A stretch of DNA of 64,000 nucleotides from Comamonadaceae bacterium 2FH (GCA_005503335.1 SCMQ01000020.1:19189-83188); one strand, 5' to 3'; counted from the first letter of the stretch, positions 36,314 to 48,931 are shown. Numbers and translations are program-made. The notes: generated by a model not told the origin, from the letters alone.

Positions 36314-37578
36314 TGTCTGGCTCCCATCCCATCGAAGTGGCGGCACCGCGCGCGCGCCGTTCGCGCCAGGCCCGTGTGGCCTGGGGCCAGAACCTGGTGA
36401 CCGTGGGCGGCGACGCGCCGGTGCGCGTGCAGTCCATGACCAACACCGACACCGTGGACGTGATAGGCACGGCCATCCAGGTCAAGGAACTCGCGCTGGC
36501 CGGCTCCGAGCTGGTGCGCCTGACCGTGAACACGCCCGAGGCCGCGGCCGCCGTGCCGCATGTTCGCGAGCAGCTCGACCGCATGGGGGTGGACGTGCCG
36601 CTGGTGGGCGACTTCCACTACAACGGCCACCGCCTGCTGACCGAGCATCCGGCCTGTGCCGAGGCCCTGTCCAAGTACCGCATCAACCCCGGCAACGTCG
36701 GCAAGGGCGACAAGCGCGACAAGCAGTTCGGCCAGATGATCGAGGCCGCGATGCGCTGGAACAAGCCGGTGCGCATCGGCGTGAACTGGGGCAGCCTGGA
36801 CCAGGAACTGCTGGCCCAGCTGATGGACGAGAACAGCCGCCGCGCCGTCCCCTGGGATGCGAAGCAGGTGATGTACGAGGCGCTGATCAGCTCGGCCATC
36901 GACTCCGCCCGGCTGGCCGAGTCCATGGGCATGGACGGCGACCAGATCATCCTGTCCTGCAAGGTCAGCGGGGTGCAGGACCTGATCTCGGTCTACCGCG
37001 AGCTGGCGCGGCGCTGCGACTACGCCCTGCACCTGGGCCTGACCGAGGCCGGCATGGCCACCAAGGGCACGGTGGCCTCGGCCGCCGCCCTGTCCATCCT
37101 GCTGCAGGAGGGCATAGGCGACACGATACGCGTCTCGCTCACGCCCCAGCCCGGCGAGGCGCGCAGCCAGGAGGTGGTGATCGCTTCCGAGATCCTGCAG
37201 GCGCTGGGCCTGCGCGTGTTCGTGCCCAGCGTCACGGCCTGCCCGGGCTGCGGCCGCACGACCAGCACCACCTTCCAGGAGCTGGCCAAGCAGATCGACG
37301 ACTTCCTGCGCCTGCAGATGCCGGTCTGGCGCAGCCGCTACCCGGGCGTGGAAGCGCTCAAGGTCGCCGTGATGGGCTGCATCGTCAACGGCCCGGGCGA
37401 GAGCAAGCATGCCGACATCGGCATCAGCCTGCCCGGCACCGGCGAAGCGCCCGCGGCGCCGGTCTTCATCGACGGCGAGAAGCGCCTGACCCTGCGCGGC
37501 GAAGGCATCGCGCGGGAATTCCAGGCCATCGTCGAAAACTACATCGAACAGCGCTTCGGCCCGGGCCGGGCGCACTGA
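36313..37578 (+). CDS. ispG: 4-hydroxy-3-methylbut-2-enyl-diphosphate synthase
   Basis: The 421-residue IspG/GcpE catalyses the penultimate step of the MEP isoprenoid pathway using a [4Fe-4S] cluster. Visible: [39 protein letters not shown], the cluster cysteines in [14 protein letters not shown], and [20 protein letters not shown]. The GTG start overlaps the rodZ stop, so translation is coupled. The 3' end is 7 nt before hisS, matching the rodZ-ispG-hisS order widely conserved in proteobacteria. Confidence 0.96.
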   Translation: MSGSHPIEVAAPRARRSRQARVAWGQNLVTVGGDAPVRVQSMTNTDTVDVIGTAIQVKELALAGSELVRLTVNTPEAAAAVPHVREQLDRMGVDVPLVGDFHYNGHRLLTEHPACAEALSKYRINPGNVGKGDKRDKQFGQMIEAAMRWNKPVRIGVNWGSLDQELLAQLMDENSRRAVPWDAKQVMYEALISSAIDSARLAESMGMDGDQIILSCKVSGVQDLISVYRELARRCDYALHLGLTEAGMATKGTVASAAALSILLQEGIGDTIRVSLTPQPGEARSQEVVIASEILQALGLRVFVPSVTACPGCGRTTSTTFQELAKQIDDFLRLQMPVWRSRYPGVEALKVAVMGCIVNGPGESKHADIGISLPGTGEAPAAPVFIDGEKRLTLRGEGIAREFQAIVENYIEQRFGPGRAH

Positions 37579-37585
37579 CAGATCC

Positions 37586-38905
37586 ATGGCAGAAGCAAAG
37601 AACCTGGCGGCGGCCAAGCCCGCCCGCCTGACCGGCGTCAAGGGCATGAACGACGTGCTGCCGCCCGACTCGGCGCGCTGGGAATGGCTGGAGGCCAAGG
37701 TGCGCGATCTGATGGCGCGCTACGCCTACCGCAACATCCGCACCCCCATCGTCGAGCCGACCGCGCTGTTCGTGCGCGGCCTGGGCGAGGTCACCGACAT
37801 CGTCGAGAAGGAGATGTACTCCTTCGAGGACCGGCTCAATGGCGAGCAGCTCACGCTGCGTCCGGAGTGCACGGCCGGCGTGGTGCGCGCCGTGGCCGAG
37901 CACAACCTGCTCTACGAAGGCGGCAAGCGCCTCTACTACATGGGCCCCATGTTCCGCCACGAGCGGCCGCAGCGCGGGCGCTACCGGCAGTTCCACCAGA
38001 TCGGCGCCGAGGTGCTGGGTTTTGCCGGCGCCGAGGTCGACGCCGAGCTGATCCTGCTGGCCGACGCGTTGTGGCGCGAGCTGGGCCTCTCCGACGTGCG
38101 CCTGGAGCTCAACAGCCTGGGCCAGCCGCCCGAGCGCCAGGCGCACCGTGCGGCCCTGATCACGCATTTCGAGCGCCATGCCGACCAGCTCGACGAGGAC
38201 GCGCGCCGCCGCCTGCACAGCAACCCGCTGCGTATCCTGGACACCAAGAACCCGGCCATGAAGGAGATCGTCGAGTCCGCGCCCCGGCTGCTGGACTTCC
38301 TGGGCGAGGCCTCGCTGGCGCATTTCAACGCGGTCAAGGCCATCCTCGAGGCCAACGGCGTGGCCTACCGCATCAACCCGCGCCTGGTGCGCGGCATGGA
38401 CTACTACAACCTCACGGTGTTCGAGTTCGTCACCGAGAGCCTGGGGGCCCAGGGCACGATCTGCGGCGGCGGCCGCTACGACTACCTGATCGAGCAGGTC
38501 GGCGGCAAGCCGGCCCCGGCCGTGGGCTGGGCGCTCGGTGTCGAGCGCGTGCTCGAGCTGGTCAAGGAGCAGGGCGAGGCCGTGGCCGAGCCGGTGCCCG
38601 ACGCCTACGCGGTGATCCCCGACGCCAGCGCTCTGCCCCTCGCCATGCAGTTGCTGCAGCAGCTGCGCGCGGCCGGCGTCAGCGTGCAGATGCACGCCGG
38701 CTCCGGCGAAGGCATGGGCAGCATGAAGTCGCAGTTCAAGAAGGCCGACGCCAGCGGCGCGCGCCATGCCCTGGTGTTCGGCGCCGACGAGCTGGCCAGC
38801 CAGTGCGTCACGGTCAAGGCGCTGCGCGACGGCAGCGGCGCGCAGCAGACACGCCCGCTGGCCGGGGTGTCCGAATGGGCGCACAGCCTACAATCGAAAG
38901 CTTGA
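37586..38905 (+). CDS. hisS: Histidyl-tRNA synthetase
   Basis: The 439-residue class II synthetase shows [20 protein letters not shown], motif 2 [19 protein letters not shown], the histidine-binding loop [31 protein letters not shown], motif 3 [12 protein letters not shown], and a C-terminal anticodon-binding domain (about 335-430). It charges tRNA-His. It is separated from ispG by 7 nt. Confidence 0.96.
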   Translation: MAEAKNLAAAKPARLTGVKGMNDVLPPDSARWEWLEAKVRDLMARYAYRNIRTPIVEPTALFVRGLGEVTDIVEKEMYSFEDRLNGEQLTLRPECTAGVVRAVAEHNLLYEGGKRLYYMGPMFRHERPQRGRYRQFHQIGAEVLGFAGAEVDAELILLADALWRELGLSDVRLELNSLGQPPERQAHRAALITHFERHADQLDEDARRRLHSNPLRILDTKNPAMKEIVESAPRLLDFLGEASLAHFNAVKAILEANGVAYRINPRLVRGMDYYNLTVFEFVTESLGAQGTICGGGRYDYLIEQVGGKPAPAVGWALGVERVLELVKEQGEAVAEPVPDAYAVIPDASALPLAMQLLQQLRAAGVSVQMHAGSGEGMGSMKSQFKKADASGARHALVFGADELASQCVTVKALRDGSGAQQTRPLAGVSEWAHSLQSKA

Positions 38906-38917
38906 CTCCAGCGCGAC

Positions 38918-39595
38918 ATGGCAACACACCTCGACCTCGAAGAACAAGAGCAGCTTGACCAGCTCAAGCATTTCTGGAAAAGCTACGGCAACCTCATCAC
39001 CTGGGTGCTGATCGTCGTGTTCGGCGCCATCGCGGCCTGGAACGGCTACCAGTACTGGCAGCGGCGCCAGGCGGTACAGGCCGCGGCCCTGTACGACGAG
39101 GTCGAGCGCGCGGCCCAGGCGCCCGACCTGGCGCGCCTGGAGCGCTCGCTGTCCGACATGAAGGAACGCTTCGGCGGCACCACCTATGCGCAGCAGGCCG
39201 GCCTGATGGCCGCCCGGACCTTCCACGACAAGGCCCAGCCTGCGCCCGCCAAAGCCGCCCTGGCCTGGGTGGCCGAAGCCTCGGCCGACGAGGGCCTGCG
39301 CGCCGTGGCCAGGTTGCGCCTGGTGTCGCTGCTGGTCGACGAGAAGTCCTACGACGAGGCGATCAAGCAGCTCTCCGGCGAGTTCCCCAAGGATTTCGCG
39401 GCCCTGGTGGCCGACCGGCGGGCCGACGTGCTGCTGCTGCAGGGCAAGAAGGCCGAGGCCGCGGCCGAATATGGCAAGGCCTACAAGCTGCTCGACGCCC
39501 AGGCCGATTACCGGCAGCTGGTCGCCGTGAAGCTCACGTCCCTGGGCGTGGACCCCGAGGCCAAGGCGTCGGCCGCTGCGCAGGAGGCCAAGTGA
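38918..39595 (+). CDS. yfgM: YfgM-family TPR membrane protein (ancillary SecYEG translocon subunit)
   Basis: The 225-residue protein has a cytoplasmic N-terminus ([20 protein letters not shown]), one transmembrane helix (about 24-44; [20 protein letters not shown]) and a periplasmic TPR domain ([38 protein letters not shown]). E. coli YfgM works with PpiD at the Sec translocon. The hisS-yfgM-bamB-der order is conserved. TACAAT at 38889-38894 offers an internal promoter. Its stop overlaps the bamB GTG by 4 nt. Confidence 0.9.
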   Translation: MATHLDLEEQEQLDQLKHFWKSYGNLITWVLIVVFGAIAAWNGYQYWQRRQAVQAAALYDEVERAAQAPDLARLERSLSDMKERFGGTTYAQQAGLMAARTFHDKAQPAPAKAALAWVAEASADEGLRAVARLRLVSLLVDEKSYDEAIKQLSGEFPKDFAALVADRRADVLLLQGKKAEAAAEYGKAYKLLDAQADYRQLVAVKLTSLGVDPEAKASAAAQEAK

Positions 39596-40731
39596 AGATC
39601 CGCCTCGACCTGCTTTCCCCGCGCCGGCTCGGGCTCTGCCTGGGTCTGGCCTTGGCGCTCGTGGGCTGCTCCAGCACCCGCCAGGCCCCCAAGCCCGCCG
39701 AGCTGGCGCCGATCTCCGCCCTGCAGGGCGTGCGCCTGGCCTGGCAGGCGCGCCTGCCGGCCGTTGCCTTCCCGCTCGAGGTCAGCGTGCAGGGCCAGCA
39801 GTTGGTCGTGGCCGGCTCCGATGGCACCGTGCTGGGGCTGGACGCCGTCTCGGGCCGCGAGCTCTGGCGCGCGGCGCTGGCCGAGCCCCTGGCGGCCGGT
39901 GTGGGCAGCGACGGGCGGCTGGCCGCCGTCGTGACGCGCAGCAACGAAGTGCTGGTGCTCGAAGGCGGCCGCACGCTGTGGCGCCAGAAGCTGCCGGCCC
40001 AGTCCTACACCGCGCCCCTGGTGGCCGGCGGCCGCGTGTTCGTGCTGGCGGCCGACCGCTCGGTGACTGGCTTCGACGCGCGCACGGGCCGCAAGCTCTG
40101 GACCCAGCAGCGGCCGGGCGAGGCCCTGGTGCTGCAACAGGCCGGCGTGCTGCTGCCGGTGGGCGACACCCTGGTGGCCGGGTTGTCCGGGCGCCTGGTC
40201 GGGCTCGACCCGCTGCGCGGCAGCGTGCGCTGGGAAGCGGCGCTGGCCGCGCCGCGCGGCACCAACGACGTCGAGCGCCTGGTCGACCTGGTCGGCCGCG
40301 TGAGCCGGCAGGGCGAGGTGGTCTGCGCGCGCGCCTTCCAGGCCGCCGTCGGCTGCGTCGACGCGGTGCGCGGCAACCTGCTCTGGTCCAAGCCCGCCAA
40401 CGGCGCCCAGGGCCTGCATGGCGACGAGCGCTTCGTGTTCGGCAGCGAGTCGGACGGCAAGCTGGTGGCCTGGCGCCGCGCCGACGGCGAGCGCGCCTGG
40501 ACCTCGGACCAACTGCAGTTCCGCAGCCTGACGGCGCCGCTGGCGCTGGGGCGCTCGGTGGTCGTGGGCGACAGCCAGGGCCTGGTGCACCTGCTGTCGC
40601 GCGAGGACGGCTCGCCGCTCAACCGCCTGGCCACCGACGGCTCGGGCGTAGCGGCCGCGCCCGCGCTGGCCGGTGGCACGCTGGTCGTGGTGACCCGCGC
40701 GGGCGGAATTTTCGGCTTCCGGCCGGAGTGA
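39592..40731 (+). CDS. bamB: Outer-membrane assembly lipoprotein BamB
   Basis: The 379-residue beta-propeller lipoprotein has leader [19 protein letters not shown] with lipobox LVGC. Repeating PQQ-like blades carry the pattern V-G-LD-xxG-xx[65 protein letters not shown]. It joins BamA in the BAM complex. The GTG start overlaps the yfgM stop. Confidence 0.94.
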   Translation: MKIRLDLLSPRRLGLCLGLALALVGCSSTRQAPKPAELAPISALQGVRLAWQARLPAVAFPLEVSVQGQQLVVAGSDGTVLGLDAVSGRELWRAALAEPLAAGVGSDGRLAAVVTRSNEVLVLEGGRTLWRQKLPAQSYTAPLVAGGRVFVLAADRSVTGFDARTGRKLWTQQRPGEALVLQQAGVLLPVGDTLVAGLSGRLVGLDPLRGSVRWEAALAAPRGTNDVERLVDLVGRVSRQGEVVCARAFQAAVGCVDAVRGNLLWSKPANGAQGLHGDERFVFGSESDGKLVAWRRADGERAWTSDQLQFRSLTAPLALGRSVVVGDSQGLVHLLSREDGSPLNRLATDGSGVAAAPALAGGTLVVVTRAGGIFGFRPE

Positions 40732-40745
40732 ACGGACAAAAAGAA

Positions 40746-42086
40746 GTGAAACCCGTCCTGGCCATCGTCGGCCGGCCCAATGTGGGCAAATCCACGCTGT
40801 TCAACCGGCTCACCAAGAGCCGTGACGCCATCGTTGCCGATTTCGCCGGCCTCACACGCGATCGGCACTACGGCCAGGGCCGCCTGGGCAAGCACGAATT
40901 CATCGTCATCGACACCGGCGGCTTCGAGCCCGATGCCGAAAGCGGCATCTACAAGGAGATGGCCAAGCAGACCCAGCAGGCGGTGGCCGAAGCCGATGTC
41001 GTGATCTTCGTCGTCGACGCCCGCGCCGGCCTCTCGGCGCAGGACCACGACATCGCCAACTACCTGCGCCGGCTGGGCAAGCCCTGCCTGCTGGTGGCCA
41101 ACAAGGCCGAAGGCATGCGCGAGGGCGCGCAGCTGGCCGAGTTCTTCGAGCTGGGCCTGGGCCAGGTGATCCCGGTCTCGGCCGCCCACGGCCAGGGCGT
41201 GCGCAGCCTGGTCGAGCTGGCGCTGGAGCCGCTGGACCTGCCCGAGGTGGATGGCGAGGAGGCGGTCGACAGCGGCGTGATCAAGCTGGCCGTGGCCGGA
41301 CGGCCCAACGTCGGCAAGTCCACCCTGATCAACACCTGGCTGGGCGAGGAGCGCCTGGTCGCCTTCGACATGCCGGGTACCACGCGCGACGCGATTTCCG
41401 TGCCCTTCGAGCGCGGCGGCCAGCGCTTCGAGCTGATCGATACGGCCGGCCTGCGCCGCAAGGGCCGGGTGTTCGAGGCGATCGAGAAGTTCTCCGTGGT
41501 CAAGACCCTGCAGGCCATCGAGTCGGCCAACGTGGTGCTGCTGCTGCTCGACGCGACGCAGGGGGTGACCGACCAGGACGCCCACATCGCAGGCTTCGTC
41601 CTGGAAAGCGGCCGCGCCGTGGTGCTGGCGGTCAACAAATGGGATGCGGTCGACGAGTACCAGCGCCAACTGGTGCAGCGCTCGATCGAGAGCCGCCTGG
41701 CCTTCCTGAAGTTCGCCACGCTGCACTGCATCTCGGCCAAGAAGCGCCAGGGCCTGGCGCCGCTGTGGGCCTCGATCGCGCAGGCGCACAAGGCAGCCAT
41801 GTGCAAGATGTCGACGCCGGTGCTCACGCGCCTGCTGCTCGAGGCGGTGCAGTTCCAGGCGCCCAAGCGCGCCGGCATGTTCCGGCCCAAGCTGCGCTAC
41901 GCCCACCAGGGCGGCATGAACCCGCCGGTGATCGTGGTCCACGGCAACTCGCTCGAGCATGTCACCGAGGCCTACAAGCGCTTCCTCGAAGGGCGCTTTC
42001 GCAAGGAGTTCGACCTGGTCGGAACCCCCCTGCGCATCGAGATGAAAACCTCGAAAAACCCCTTCGCCAACAAGGACGGCGCCTGA
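40746..42086 (+). CDS. der: Ribosome assembly GTPase Der (EngA)
   Basis: The 446-residue protein has two tandem GTPase domains with P-loops [18 protein letters not shown] and [20 protein letters not shown]3 boxes DTGGFEPD and [10 protein letters not shown]4 NKAEGM and NKWDAVD, and a C-terminal KH-like domain (about 355-440). It acts in 50S maturation. The GTG at 40746 puts the first P-loop near residue 8, as in the family; GTG 40728 would add six residues. Confidence 0.96.
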   Translation: MKPVLAIVGRPNVGKSTLFNRLTKSRDAIVADFAGLTRDRHYGQGRLGKHEFIVIDTGGFEPDAESGIYKEMAKQTQQAVAEADVVIFVVDARAGLSAQDHDIANYLRRLGKPCLLVANKAEGMREGAQLAEFFELGLGQVIPVSAAHGQGVRSLVELALEPLDLPEVDGEEAVDSGVIKLAVAGRPNVGKSTLINTWLGEERLVAFDMPGTTRDAISVPFERGGQRFELIDTAGLRRKGRVFEAIEKFSVVKTLQAIESANVVLLLLDATQGVTDQDAHIAGFVLESGRAVVLAVNKWDAVDEYQRQLVQRSIESRLAFLKFATLHCISAKKRQGLAPLWASIAQAHKAAMCKMSTPVLTRLLLEAVQFQAPKRAGMFRPKLRYAHQGGMNPPVIVVHGNSLEHVTEAYKRFLEGRFRKEFDLVGTPLRIEMKTSKNPFANKDGA

Positions 42087-42135
42087 GCGCCTGCACAGTT
42101 CCGGATTTTTGTGAGGGCATTGCGCGGCAGCGCTC

Positions 42136-42163
42136 TTGTGACCCCACACCGCTGTGGTAAGGT
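42136..42163 (+). promoter_or_regulatory. hfq: Probable sigma-70 promoter for hfq
   Basis: TTGTGA (42136-42141) and TAAGGT (42158-42163) are separated by 16 nt. Start of transcription near 42170 would leave a leader of about 32 nt before the GTG at 42202, with CGGAG as ribosome site. Confidence 0.45.
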
Positions 42164-42201
42164 CACACCCCTACCAACAACTTTTGAACACGGAGAATAT
42201 C

Positions 42202-42450
42202 GTGAGCAATAAAGGGCAACTCCTACAAGACCCCTTCCTCAACACCCTGCGTCGCGAGCATGTGCCGGTGTCGATCTACCTGGTCAACGGCATCAAGCTG
42301 CAGGGGCAGATCGAGTCCTTCGACCAGTACGTCGTTCTGCTGCGCAACACCGTGACCCAGATGGTCTACAAACACGCCATCTCGACCATCGTGCCGGGCC
42401 GGGCCGTCAACTTCCAGGCCGCCGAAAGCGCCGAGCCGGGCGCGGCCTGA
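42202..42450 (+). CDS. hfq: RNA chaperone Hfq
   Basis: The 82-residue Sm-like protein is full length with the Sm1 motif [40 protein letters not shown] and the Sm2 motif [12 protein letters not shown]. It forms hexamers that pair small RNAs with mRNAs. The start is GTG at 42202, giving the usual [12 protein letters not shown] start; the ribosome site is CGGAG. The position between der and hflX is typical. Confidence 0.97.
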   Translation: MSNKGQLLQDPFLNTLRREHVPVSIYLVNGIKLQGQIESFDQYVVLLRNTVTQMVYKHAISTIVPGRAVNFQAAESAEPGAA

Positions 42451-42457
42451 TCCGCCT

Positions 42458-42480
42458 GCCGAAGCCCACCCGGCTTCGGC
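42458..42480 (+). terminator. Possible terminator hairpin between hfq and hflX
   Basis: A perfect 9-bp stem (42458-42466 with 42472-42480, GCCGAAGCC) forms 8 nt after the hfq stop. A weak CTTTT occurs about 20 nt later rather than immediately after, so termination would be partial at best. Confidence 0.35.
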
Positions 42481-42511
42481 GCGGTCCGGACCGGGTTCCG
42501 CTTTTCCCCAA

Positions 42512-43690
42512 TTGAGCTTGCCTGATTCACCCGATTCCCCACGCGCGCCGGCCATCCTGGTCGGCGTTGACTTTGGTCTTCCCCATTTCGACGGCGAACT
42601 GGAGGAACTGGGCCTGCTGGCCCAGACCGCCGGCCTGGAGCCGGTCGTTCGCCTGACCTGCAAGCGCCGGGCGCCCGATGCCGCGCTGTTCGTCGGCAGC
42701 GGCAAGGCCGACGAGATCCGCTTTCTGGCCGAGCAGCACGGCGCCCAGGAGGTGCTGTTCGACCAGGCGCTGAGCCCTGCGCAGCAGCGCAACCTGGAGC
42801 GCCACATCGGCCTGCCGGTCAACGACCGCACGCTGCTGATCCTGGAGATCTTCGCCCAGCGCGCGCGCAGCCACGAAGGCAAGCTGCAGGTCGAGCTGGC
42901 GCGTCTGCAGTACCTGAGTACCCGCCTGGTGCGCCGCTGGTCGCACCTGGAGCGCCAGCGCGGCGGCATAGGCACGCGCGGCGGCCCGGGCGAGACCCAG
43001 ATCGAGCTGGACCGCCGCATGATCGGCGAGGCCATCAAGCGCACCAAGGAGCGGCTGGAGAAGGTCAAGCGCCAGCGCCATACCCAGCGCCGCCAGCGCG
43101 ACCGCCGCGACACCTTCAACATTTCCCTGGTCGGCTACACCAACGCCGGCAAGTCCACGCTGTTCAACGCCCTGGTCAAGGCGCGCGCATACGCCGCCGA
43201 CCAGCTGTTCGCCACGCTGGACACCACCACGCGCCAGCTCTACCTGGGCGAGGCGGGGCGCTCGGTGTCCCTGTCCGACACCGTGGGTTTCATCCGTGAC
43301 CTGCCGCACGGACTGATCGACGCCTTCCAGGCCACGCTGCAGGAGGCGGCCGATGCCGATCTGCTGCTGCACGTGGTCGACGCCGCCAACCCCGGCCATC
43401 CCGAGCAGATGGCCGAGGTGCGGCGCGTGCTCGGCGAGATCGGCGCCACCCATGTGCCGCAGATACTGGTGTTCAACAAGCTCGACGCCCTGGACAGCGA
43501 GCGGCGCCCGCGCCTGCTGCAAGACACGCTGGAGCTCGACGGCCAGCAGGTGCCGCGTCTGTTCGTCAGCGCCAGCAGCGGCGAGGGCCTGGCCGCGCTG
43601 CGCACGCAGCTGGCCGCCACGGCCAAGGCGGCGCTGCCGCCGGAGTCGGCAGCGGCGGCTTCGGCACCATTCGACGAAGCGGCTCCCTGA
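42512..43690 (+). CDS. hflX: Ribosome-splitting GTPase HflX
   Basis: The protein of about 392 residues shows the HflX N-terminal domain (LEELGLLAQTAGLEPVVRLT, FVGSGKADEIRFL), glycine-rich RQRGGIGTRGGPGETQ, a coiled-coil linker, and the GTPase domain with P-loop VGYTNAGKSTLFN, DTVGFIRDLPHGLIDAFQ and NKLDAL. It rescues stalled ribosomes. No ATG is available; TTG 42512 or TTG 42518 is the start, with no clear ribosome site. It lies downstream of hfq and upstream of hflKC, the conserved order. Confidence 0.93.
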   Translation: MSLPDSPDSPRAPAILVGVDFGLPHFDGELEELGLLAQTAGLEPVVRLTCKRRAPDAALFVGSGKADEIRFLAEQHGAQEVLFDQALSPAQQRNLERHIGLPVNDRTLLILEIFAQRARSHEGKLQVELARLQYLSTRLVRRWSHLERQRGGIGTRGGPGETQIELDRRMIGEAIKRTKERLEKVKRQRHTQRRQRDRRDTFNISLVGYTNAGKSTLFNALVKARAYAADQLFATLDTTTRQLYLGEAGRSVSLSDTVGFIRDLPHGLIDAFQATLQEAADADLLLHVVDAANPGHPEQMAEVRRVLGEIGATHVPQILVFNKLDALDSERRPRLLQDTLELDGQQVPRLFVSASSGEGLAALRTQLAATAKAALPPESAAAASAPFDEAAP

Positions 43691-43725
43691 TTGGGCACAA
43701 TCGGAATCACCTAGACAAGAAAAGC

Positions 43726-45117
43726 ATGCGAATGAACCTCCCTCTACGCGCCTTTCGATGGACCGTGCTGCCGCAGCGCATCCGGGGCATGTTCAACCTG
43801 AACGACCCGCGCTGGGGGCGCGGCGAGGACAAGTCCGACGAAGGGGACAGGCCCGAGGGGCAGCGGCCCGATAGCCCGCCGCCGCAGCGGCCCGGGCAGG
43901 ACGGACGGGACCAGGGGCCGAACCAGGGCCCGCCGGACCTGGACGAGCTGTGGCGCGACTTCAATCGCAAGCTCGGCGGCCTGTTCGGTGGCGGCAAGGG
44001 CAATGGGCGCGGCCCCAACGGCGGCCGCTTCGGCGGCAGCGGCGGGGGCTTCCAGCCCGACATGAAGAGCGCGGGCCTGGGCGTGGGGCTGATCGCCGGC
44101 GTGGCGGTGCTGATCTGGTTGGGCACGGGCTTCTTCATCGTCCAGGAAGGCCAGCAGGCCGTGGTCACCCAATTCGGCCGCTACAAGGCCACGGTCGGCG
44201 CGGGCTTCAACTGGCGCCTGCCTTACCCAATACAGCGCCATGAGCCGGTGTTCGTGACCCAGATCCGCTCGGTCGACGTGGGGCGCGACAACGTGATCAA
44301 GTCCACCGGGCTGCGCGAGTCGGCCATGCTGACCGAGGACGAGAACATCGTCGAGATCAAGTTCGCCGTGCAGTACCGGCTCAGCGATGCGCGCGCCTAC
44401 CTGTTCGAGAGCAAGAGCCCGGCCGAGGCCGTGGTGCAGGCGGCCGAAACCGCGGTGCGCGAGGTGGTCGGCAAGATGCGCATGGACTCGGCGCTGGCCG
44501 AGGAGCGCGACCAGATCGCGCCGCGCGTGCGCGCCCTGATGCAGACCATCCTGGACCGCTACAAGGTCGGCATCGAGGTGGTCGGCATCAACCTGCAGCA
44601 AGGCGGCGTGCGTCCGCCCGAACAGGTGCAGGCCGCCTTCGACGACGTGCTCAAGGCCGGCCAGGAGCGCGAGCGCGCCAAGAACGAGGCCCAGGCCTAC
44701 GCCAACGACGTGATCCCGCGCGCGGTCGGCTCCGCCGCCCGCCTCAAGGAGGAGGCCGATGCCTACAAGGCGCGCATCGTCGCCCAGGCCCAGGGCGATG
44801 CCCAGCGCTTCCGCTCCGTGCTGGCCGAGTACCAGAAGGCGCCCCAGGTCACGCGCGAGCGCATGTACCTGGACGCCATGCAGCAGATCTACGGCAACGT
44901 GACCAAGGTCCTGGTCGAGAGCCGCCAGGGCTCCAACCTGCTGTACCTGCCGCTGGACAAGATCGTGCAGATGACCACCCAGGGTGGGGCGGCGGCCGAG
45001 GCGCAGTCTGCGCCGGCGGCCGGCAGCGGGTCCGCCGGCGGTGCGGCGTCGAGTGCCCCGGCCGGCGATGCGCGCTCGCGCGATGCGTCGCGGTCGCGCG
45101 AGCGCGAGACGAGATAA
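43726..45117 (+). CDS. hflK: FtsH-protease modulator HflK
   Basis: The 463-residue SPFH/band-7 protein has a Pro/Gly-rich cytoplasmic N-terminus (FNLNDPRWGRGEDK), one membrane anchor (about 115-138; GLGVGLIAGVAVLIWLGTGF) and the prohibitin-like domain (IVQEGQQAVVTQFGRYKATV, YKVGIEVVGINLQQGGVRPP). With HflC it forms the large periplasmic cage around FtsH. ATG 43789 (MFNLNDPRW) is a plausible alternative start; 43726 lies closest to a CACAAT -10-like hexamer at 43696-43701. Confidence 0.94.
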   Translation: MRMNLPLRAFRWTVLPQRIRGMFNLNDPRWGRGEDKSDEGDRPEGQRPDSPPPQRPGQDGRDQGPNQGPPDLDELWRDFNRKLGGLFGGGKGNGRGPNGGRFGGSGGGFQPDMKSAGLGVGLIAGVAVLIWLGTGFFIVQEGQQAVVTQFGRYKATVGAGFNWRLPYPIQRHEPVFVTQIRSVDVGRDNVIKSTGLRESAMLTEDENIVEIKFAVQYRLSDARAYLFESKSPAEAVVQAAETAVREVVGKMRMDSALAEERDQIAPRVRALMQTILDRYKVGIEVVGINLQQGGVRPPEQVQAAFDDVLKAGQERERAKNEAQAYANDVIPRAVGSAARLKEEADAYKARIVAQAQGDAQRFRSVLAEYQKAPQVTRERMYLDAMQQIYGNVTKVLVESRQGSNLLYLPLDKIVQMTTQGGAAAEAQSAPAAGSGSAGGAASSAPAGDARSRDASRSRERETR

Positions 45118-45127
45118 GGAGTCCGGA

Positions 45128-46027
45128 ATGAACCGTGTTGGATTTATTGCTTCTTCGCTCCTGGTGCTGCTGGCGCTGCTGAGCTCCATGCTGTTCGTGG
45201 TCGACCAGCGCCAGTTCGGCGTGCTCTACGCGCTCGGCCAGATCAAGGAGGTCATAACCGAGCCCGGCCTGAATTTCAAGCTGCCGCCGCCGTTCCAGAA
45301 CGTGTCCTACATCGACAAGCGCCTGCTCACGCTCGACAGCGTGGACACCGAGCCCATGCTCACCGCCGAGAAGCAGCGCGTGGTGATCGACTGGTACGTG
45401 CGCTGGCGCATCACCGACCCGCAGGCCTACATCCGCAACGTGGGCCTGGACGAGAACGCCGGCGCCAACCAGCTCAACCGCGTGGTGCGCAACGCCTTCC
45501 AGGAGGAGATCAACAAGCGTACCGTGAAGGACCTGCTGTCGCTCAAGCGCGAGGCGCTGATGGCCGACGTCAAGCGCGAGGTGCTGGAGGTGGTCAAGGG
45601 CGCAAAGCCCTGGGGCGTCGACGTGGTCGACGTGCGCATCACCCGGGCCGATTACGTGGACGCGATCACCGAGTCGGTCTACCGCCGCATGGAGGCCGAA
45701 CGCAAGCGGGTGGCCAACGAGCTGCGCTCGACCGGCGGCGCCGAGGGCGAGAAGATCCGCGCCGACGCCGACCGCCAGCGTGAGGTGGCCGTCGCCAACG
45801 CCTACCGCGACGCCCAGAAGATCAAGGGCGAGGGCGACGCCGAGGCCGCGCGCATCTACGCCGAGGCCTTCGGCAGGGACCCGCAGTTCGCGCAGTTCTA
45901 CCGCAGCCTGGAGGCCTACAAGGCCAGCTTCAACAAGAAGAGCGACGTGATGGTGGTGGACCCCTCGTCGGAGTTCTTCAAGGCCATGCGCGGCAGCGGC
46001 GCTGCCGCGGCCGCGCCCAAGAAATAA
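45128..46027 (+). CDS. hflC: FtsH-protease modulator HflC
   Basis: The 299-residue partner of HflK has an N-terminal anchor (about 4-24; VGFIASSLLVLLALLSSMLF) followed by the SPFH domain: VVDQRQFGVLYALGQIKEVI, EPGLNFKLPPPFQNVSYIDK, and a long helical C-terminus (GEKIRADADRQREVAVANAY). AAGGAG stands 6 nt before the ATG, and the gene lies 10 nt after hflK. Confidence 0.95.
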   Translation: MNRVGFIASSLLVLLALLSSMLFVVDQRQFGVLYALGQIKEVITEPGLNFKLPPPFQNVSYIDKRLLTLDSVDTEPMLTAEKQRVVIDWYVRWRITDPQAYIRNVGLDENAGANQLNRVVRNAFQEEINKRTVKDLLSLKREALMADVKREVLEVVKGAKPWGVDVVDVRITRADYVDAITESVYRRMEAERKRVANELRSTGGAEGEKIRADADRQREVAVANAYRDAQKIKGEGDAEAARIYAEAFGRDPQFAQFYRSLEAYKASFNKKSDVMVVDPSSEFFKAMRGSGAAAAAPKK

Positions 46028-46049
46028 AGCCTGCAGGGGGAACGGATTC

Positions 46050-46238
46050 TTGGACGGCGGCAGCCTGTGGACAGCGCTGGCCCTGGTGCTGGTGATCGAG
46101 GGCCTGCTCCCCTTGGCTTCGCCCGGGGGCTGGCGGCGCGTGTTCGCGCAGCTGCTGCAGTGGCGCGACGGCCAGATCCGCTTCTTCGGCCTGTGCAGCG
46201 TGCTGCTGGGCCTGGTGCTGCTGTGGCTGGCGGCCTGA
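46050..46238 (+). CDS. DUF2065 family small membrane protein
   Basis: The 62-residue protein consists of two hydrophobic helices (about 6-25 and 43-61) around GGWRRVFAQLLQWRDGQIRF, matching DUF2065 (YjeT-like). TTG at 46050 is the start, with AGGGGGAA about 8 nt upstream. It nearly always follows hflC in this group, as here (22 nt). Function is unknown. Confidence 0.85.
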   Translation: MDGGSLWTALALVLVIEGLLPLASPGGWRRVFAQLLQWRDGQIRFFGLCSVLLGLVLLWLAA

Positions 46239-46289
46239 GCCGGCCGCAAGCCCGGTAGAATCACGTTTTTAACAGCGCCCCGAAACCAC

Positions 46290-47450
46290 ATGTCCGCCTG
46301 GGTCCTGCCGGATCACATCGCCGATGTCCTGCCGTCCGAGGCCCGGCACATCGAAGAACTCCGCCGCGAATTGCTAGACACTGCCCGCAGCTACGGCTAC
46401 GAGCTGGTCATGCCGCCGCTGATCGAGCACCTGGAGTCGCTGCTGACCGGCACCGGCGAGGCGCTGGACCTGCAGACCTTCAAGCTGGTCGACCAGCTTT
46501 CCGGCCGCATGATGGGCCTGCGCGCCGATACCACGCCGCAGGTGGCGCGCATCGACGCCCATTTGCTGAACCGCGCCGGCGTGACCCGCCTGTGCTACTG
46601 CGGCCCGGTGCTGCACACCCGGCCCGACCGCCCCCACGCCACGCGCGAGCCGCTGCAACTGGGGGCCGAAATCTACGGACATGCCGGCCTGGAGGCCGAC
46701 CTCGAGGTGCTGCAACTGGCGCTCGACTGCCTGCAGGCGGCCCAGGTCGAGGGCCTGAGCGTGGACATGGCCGACGCGCGCATCGTGCAGGCGCTGCTGG
46801 CCGGCGTGGCGCTGGAGCCCGACCGGCTGGCCCAGTTGCACGCGGCCCTGGCCGCCAAGGACGCGAGCGAGCTGGCCGCCCTGAGCCGGGATCTCCCGGC
46901 CGCGGTGCGCGAGGGGCTGCTGGCGCTGGTGCGCCTGTACGGCGACGCCCAGGTGCTGGCCGAGGCCGAAAAAGCCCTGCAGGCCTTTCCGGCCGTGGGC
47001 CAGGCCCTGTCCCAGCTGAAACGCCTGTCCAGCCAGCTCGGCGGGGCGGCGGTCAGCTTCGACCTGGCCGACCTGCGTGGCTACGCCTACTACAGCGGCG
47101 CGCGCTTTGCGGTCTATGCGCGCGGCGCCAGCGACGCCGTGGTTCGCGGCGGCCGCTACGACGGCGTGGGCGCGGTGTTTGGCCACAAGCTGGACCGCGA
47201 CCGCCCGGCCGTGGGCTTCAGCCTGGACCTCAAGCAACTGGTAGGGGTGGCCGCGCCGCGTGCGCTGCGCGCGGCGATCCGCGCGCCCTGGCGCGATTCA
47301 GCCGAGCTGCGCGCAGCCGTCGCCGCGCTGCGCGGGCGCGGCGAGACCGTGGTCTGCGTGCTGCCGGGCCACGAGAGTGAAATCGACGAATTCCTGTGCG
47401 ACCGCGAGCTGGTCGAATTGGCGGGACAGTGGGTCGTGCAGGCCCTTTGA
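46290..47450 (+). CDS. hisZ: ATP phosphoribosyltransferase regulatory subunit HisZ
   Basis: The 386-residue HisS paralogue retains motif-2-like [20 protein letters not shown] and [19 protein letters not shown] but lacks the anticodon-binding domain, as in HisZ. It is required with short HisG for the first step of histidine synthesis; hisG is not in the window. TAGAAT (46256-46261) is a likely -10. Start ATG 46290 gives the typical [17 protein letters not shown]. Confidence 0.93.
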   Translation: MSAWVLPDHIADVLPSEARHIEELRRELLDTARSYGYELVMPPLIEHLESLLTGTGEALDLQTFKLVDQLSGRMMGLRADTTPQVARIDAHLLNRAGVTRLCYCGPVLHTRPDRPHATREPLQLGAEIYGHAGLEADLEVLQLALDCLQAAQVEGLSVDMADARIVQALLAGVALEPDRLAQLHAALAAKDASELAALSRDLPAAVREGLLALVRLYGDAQVLAEAEKALQAFPAVGQALSQLKRLSSQLGGAAVSFDLADLRGYAYYSGARFAVYARGASDAVVRGGRYDGVGAVFGHKLDRDRPAVGFSLDLKQLVGVAAPRALRAAIRAPWRDSAELRAAVAALRGRGETVVCVLPGHESEIDEFLCDRELVELAGQWVVQAL

Positions 47451-47460
47451 TCTGCTTTGA

Positions 47461-48852
<1,392 letters not shown>

Positions 48853-48931
48853 GGACGCCATCGAACCCGCCCGGCCGCGCATCGCCAGCGCCAAGGCGGC
48901 CGGGGCCGCCATCCCTACAGGAAACCCTCCC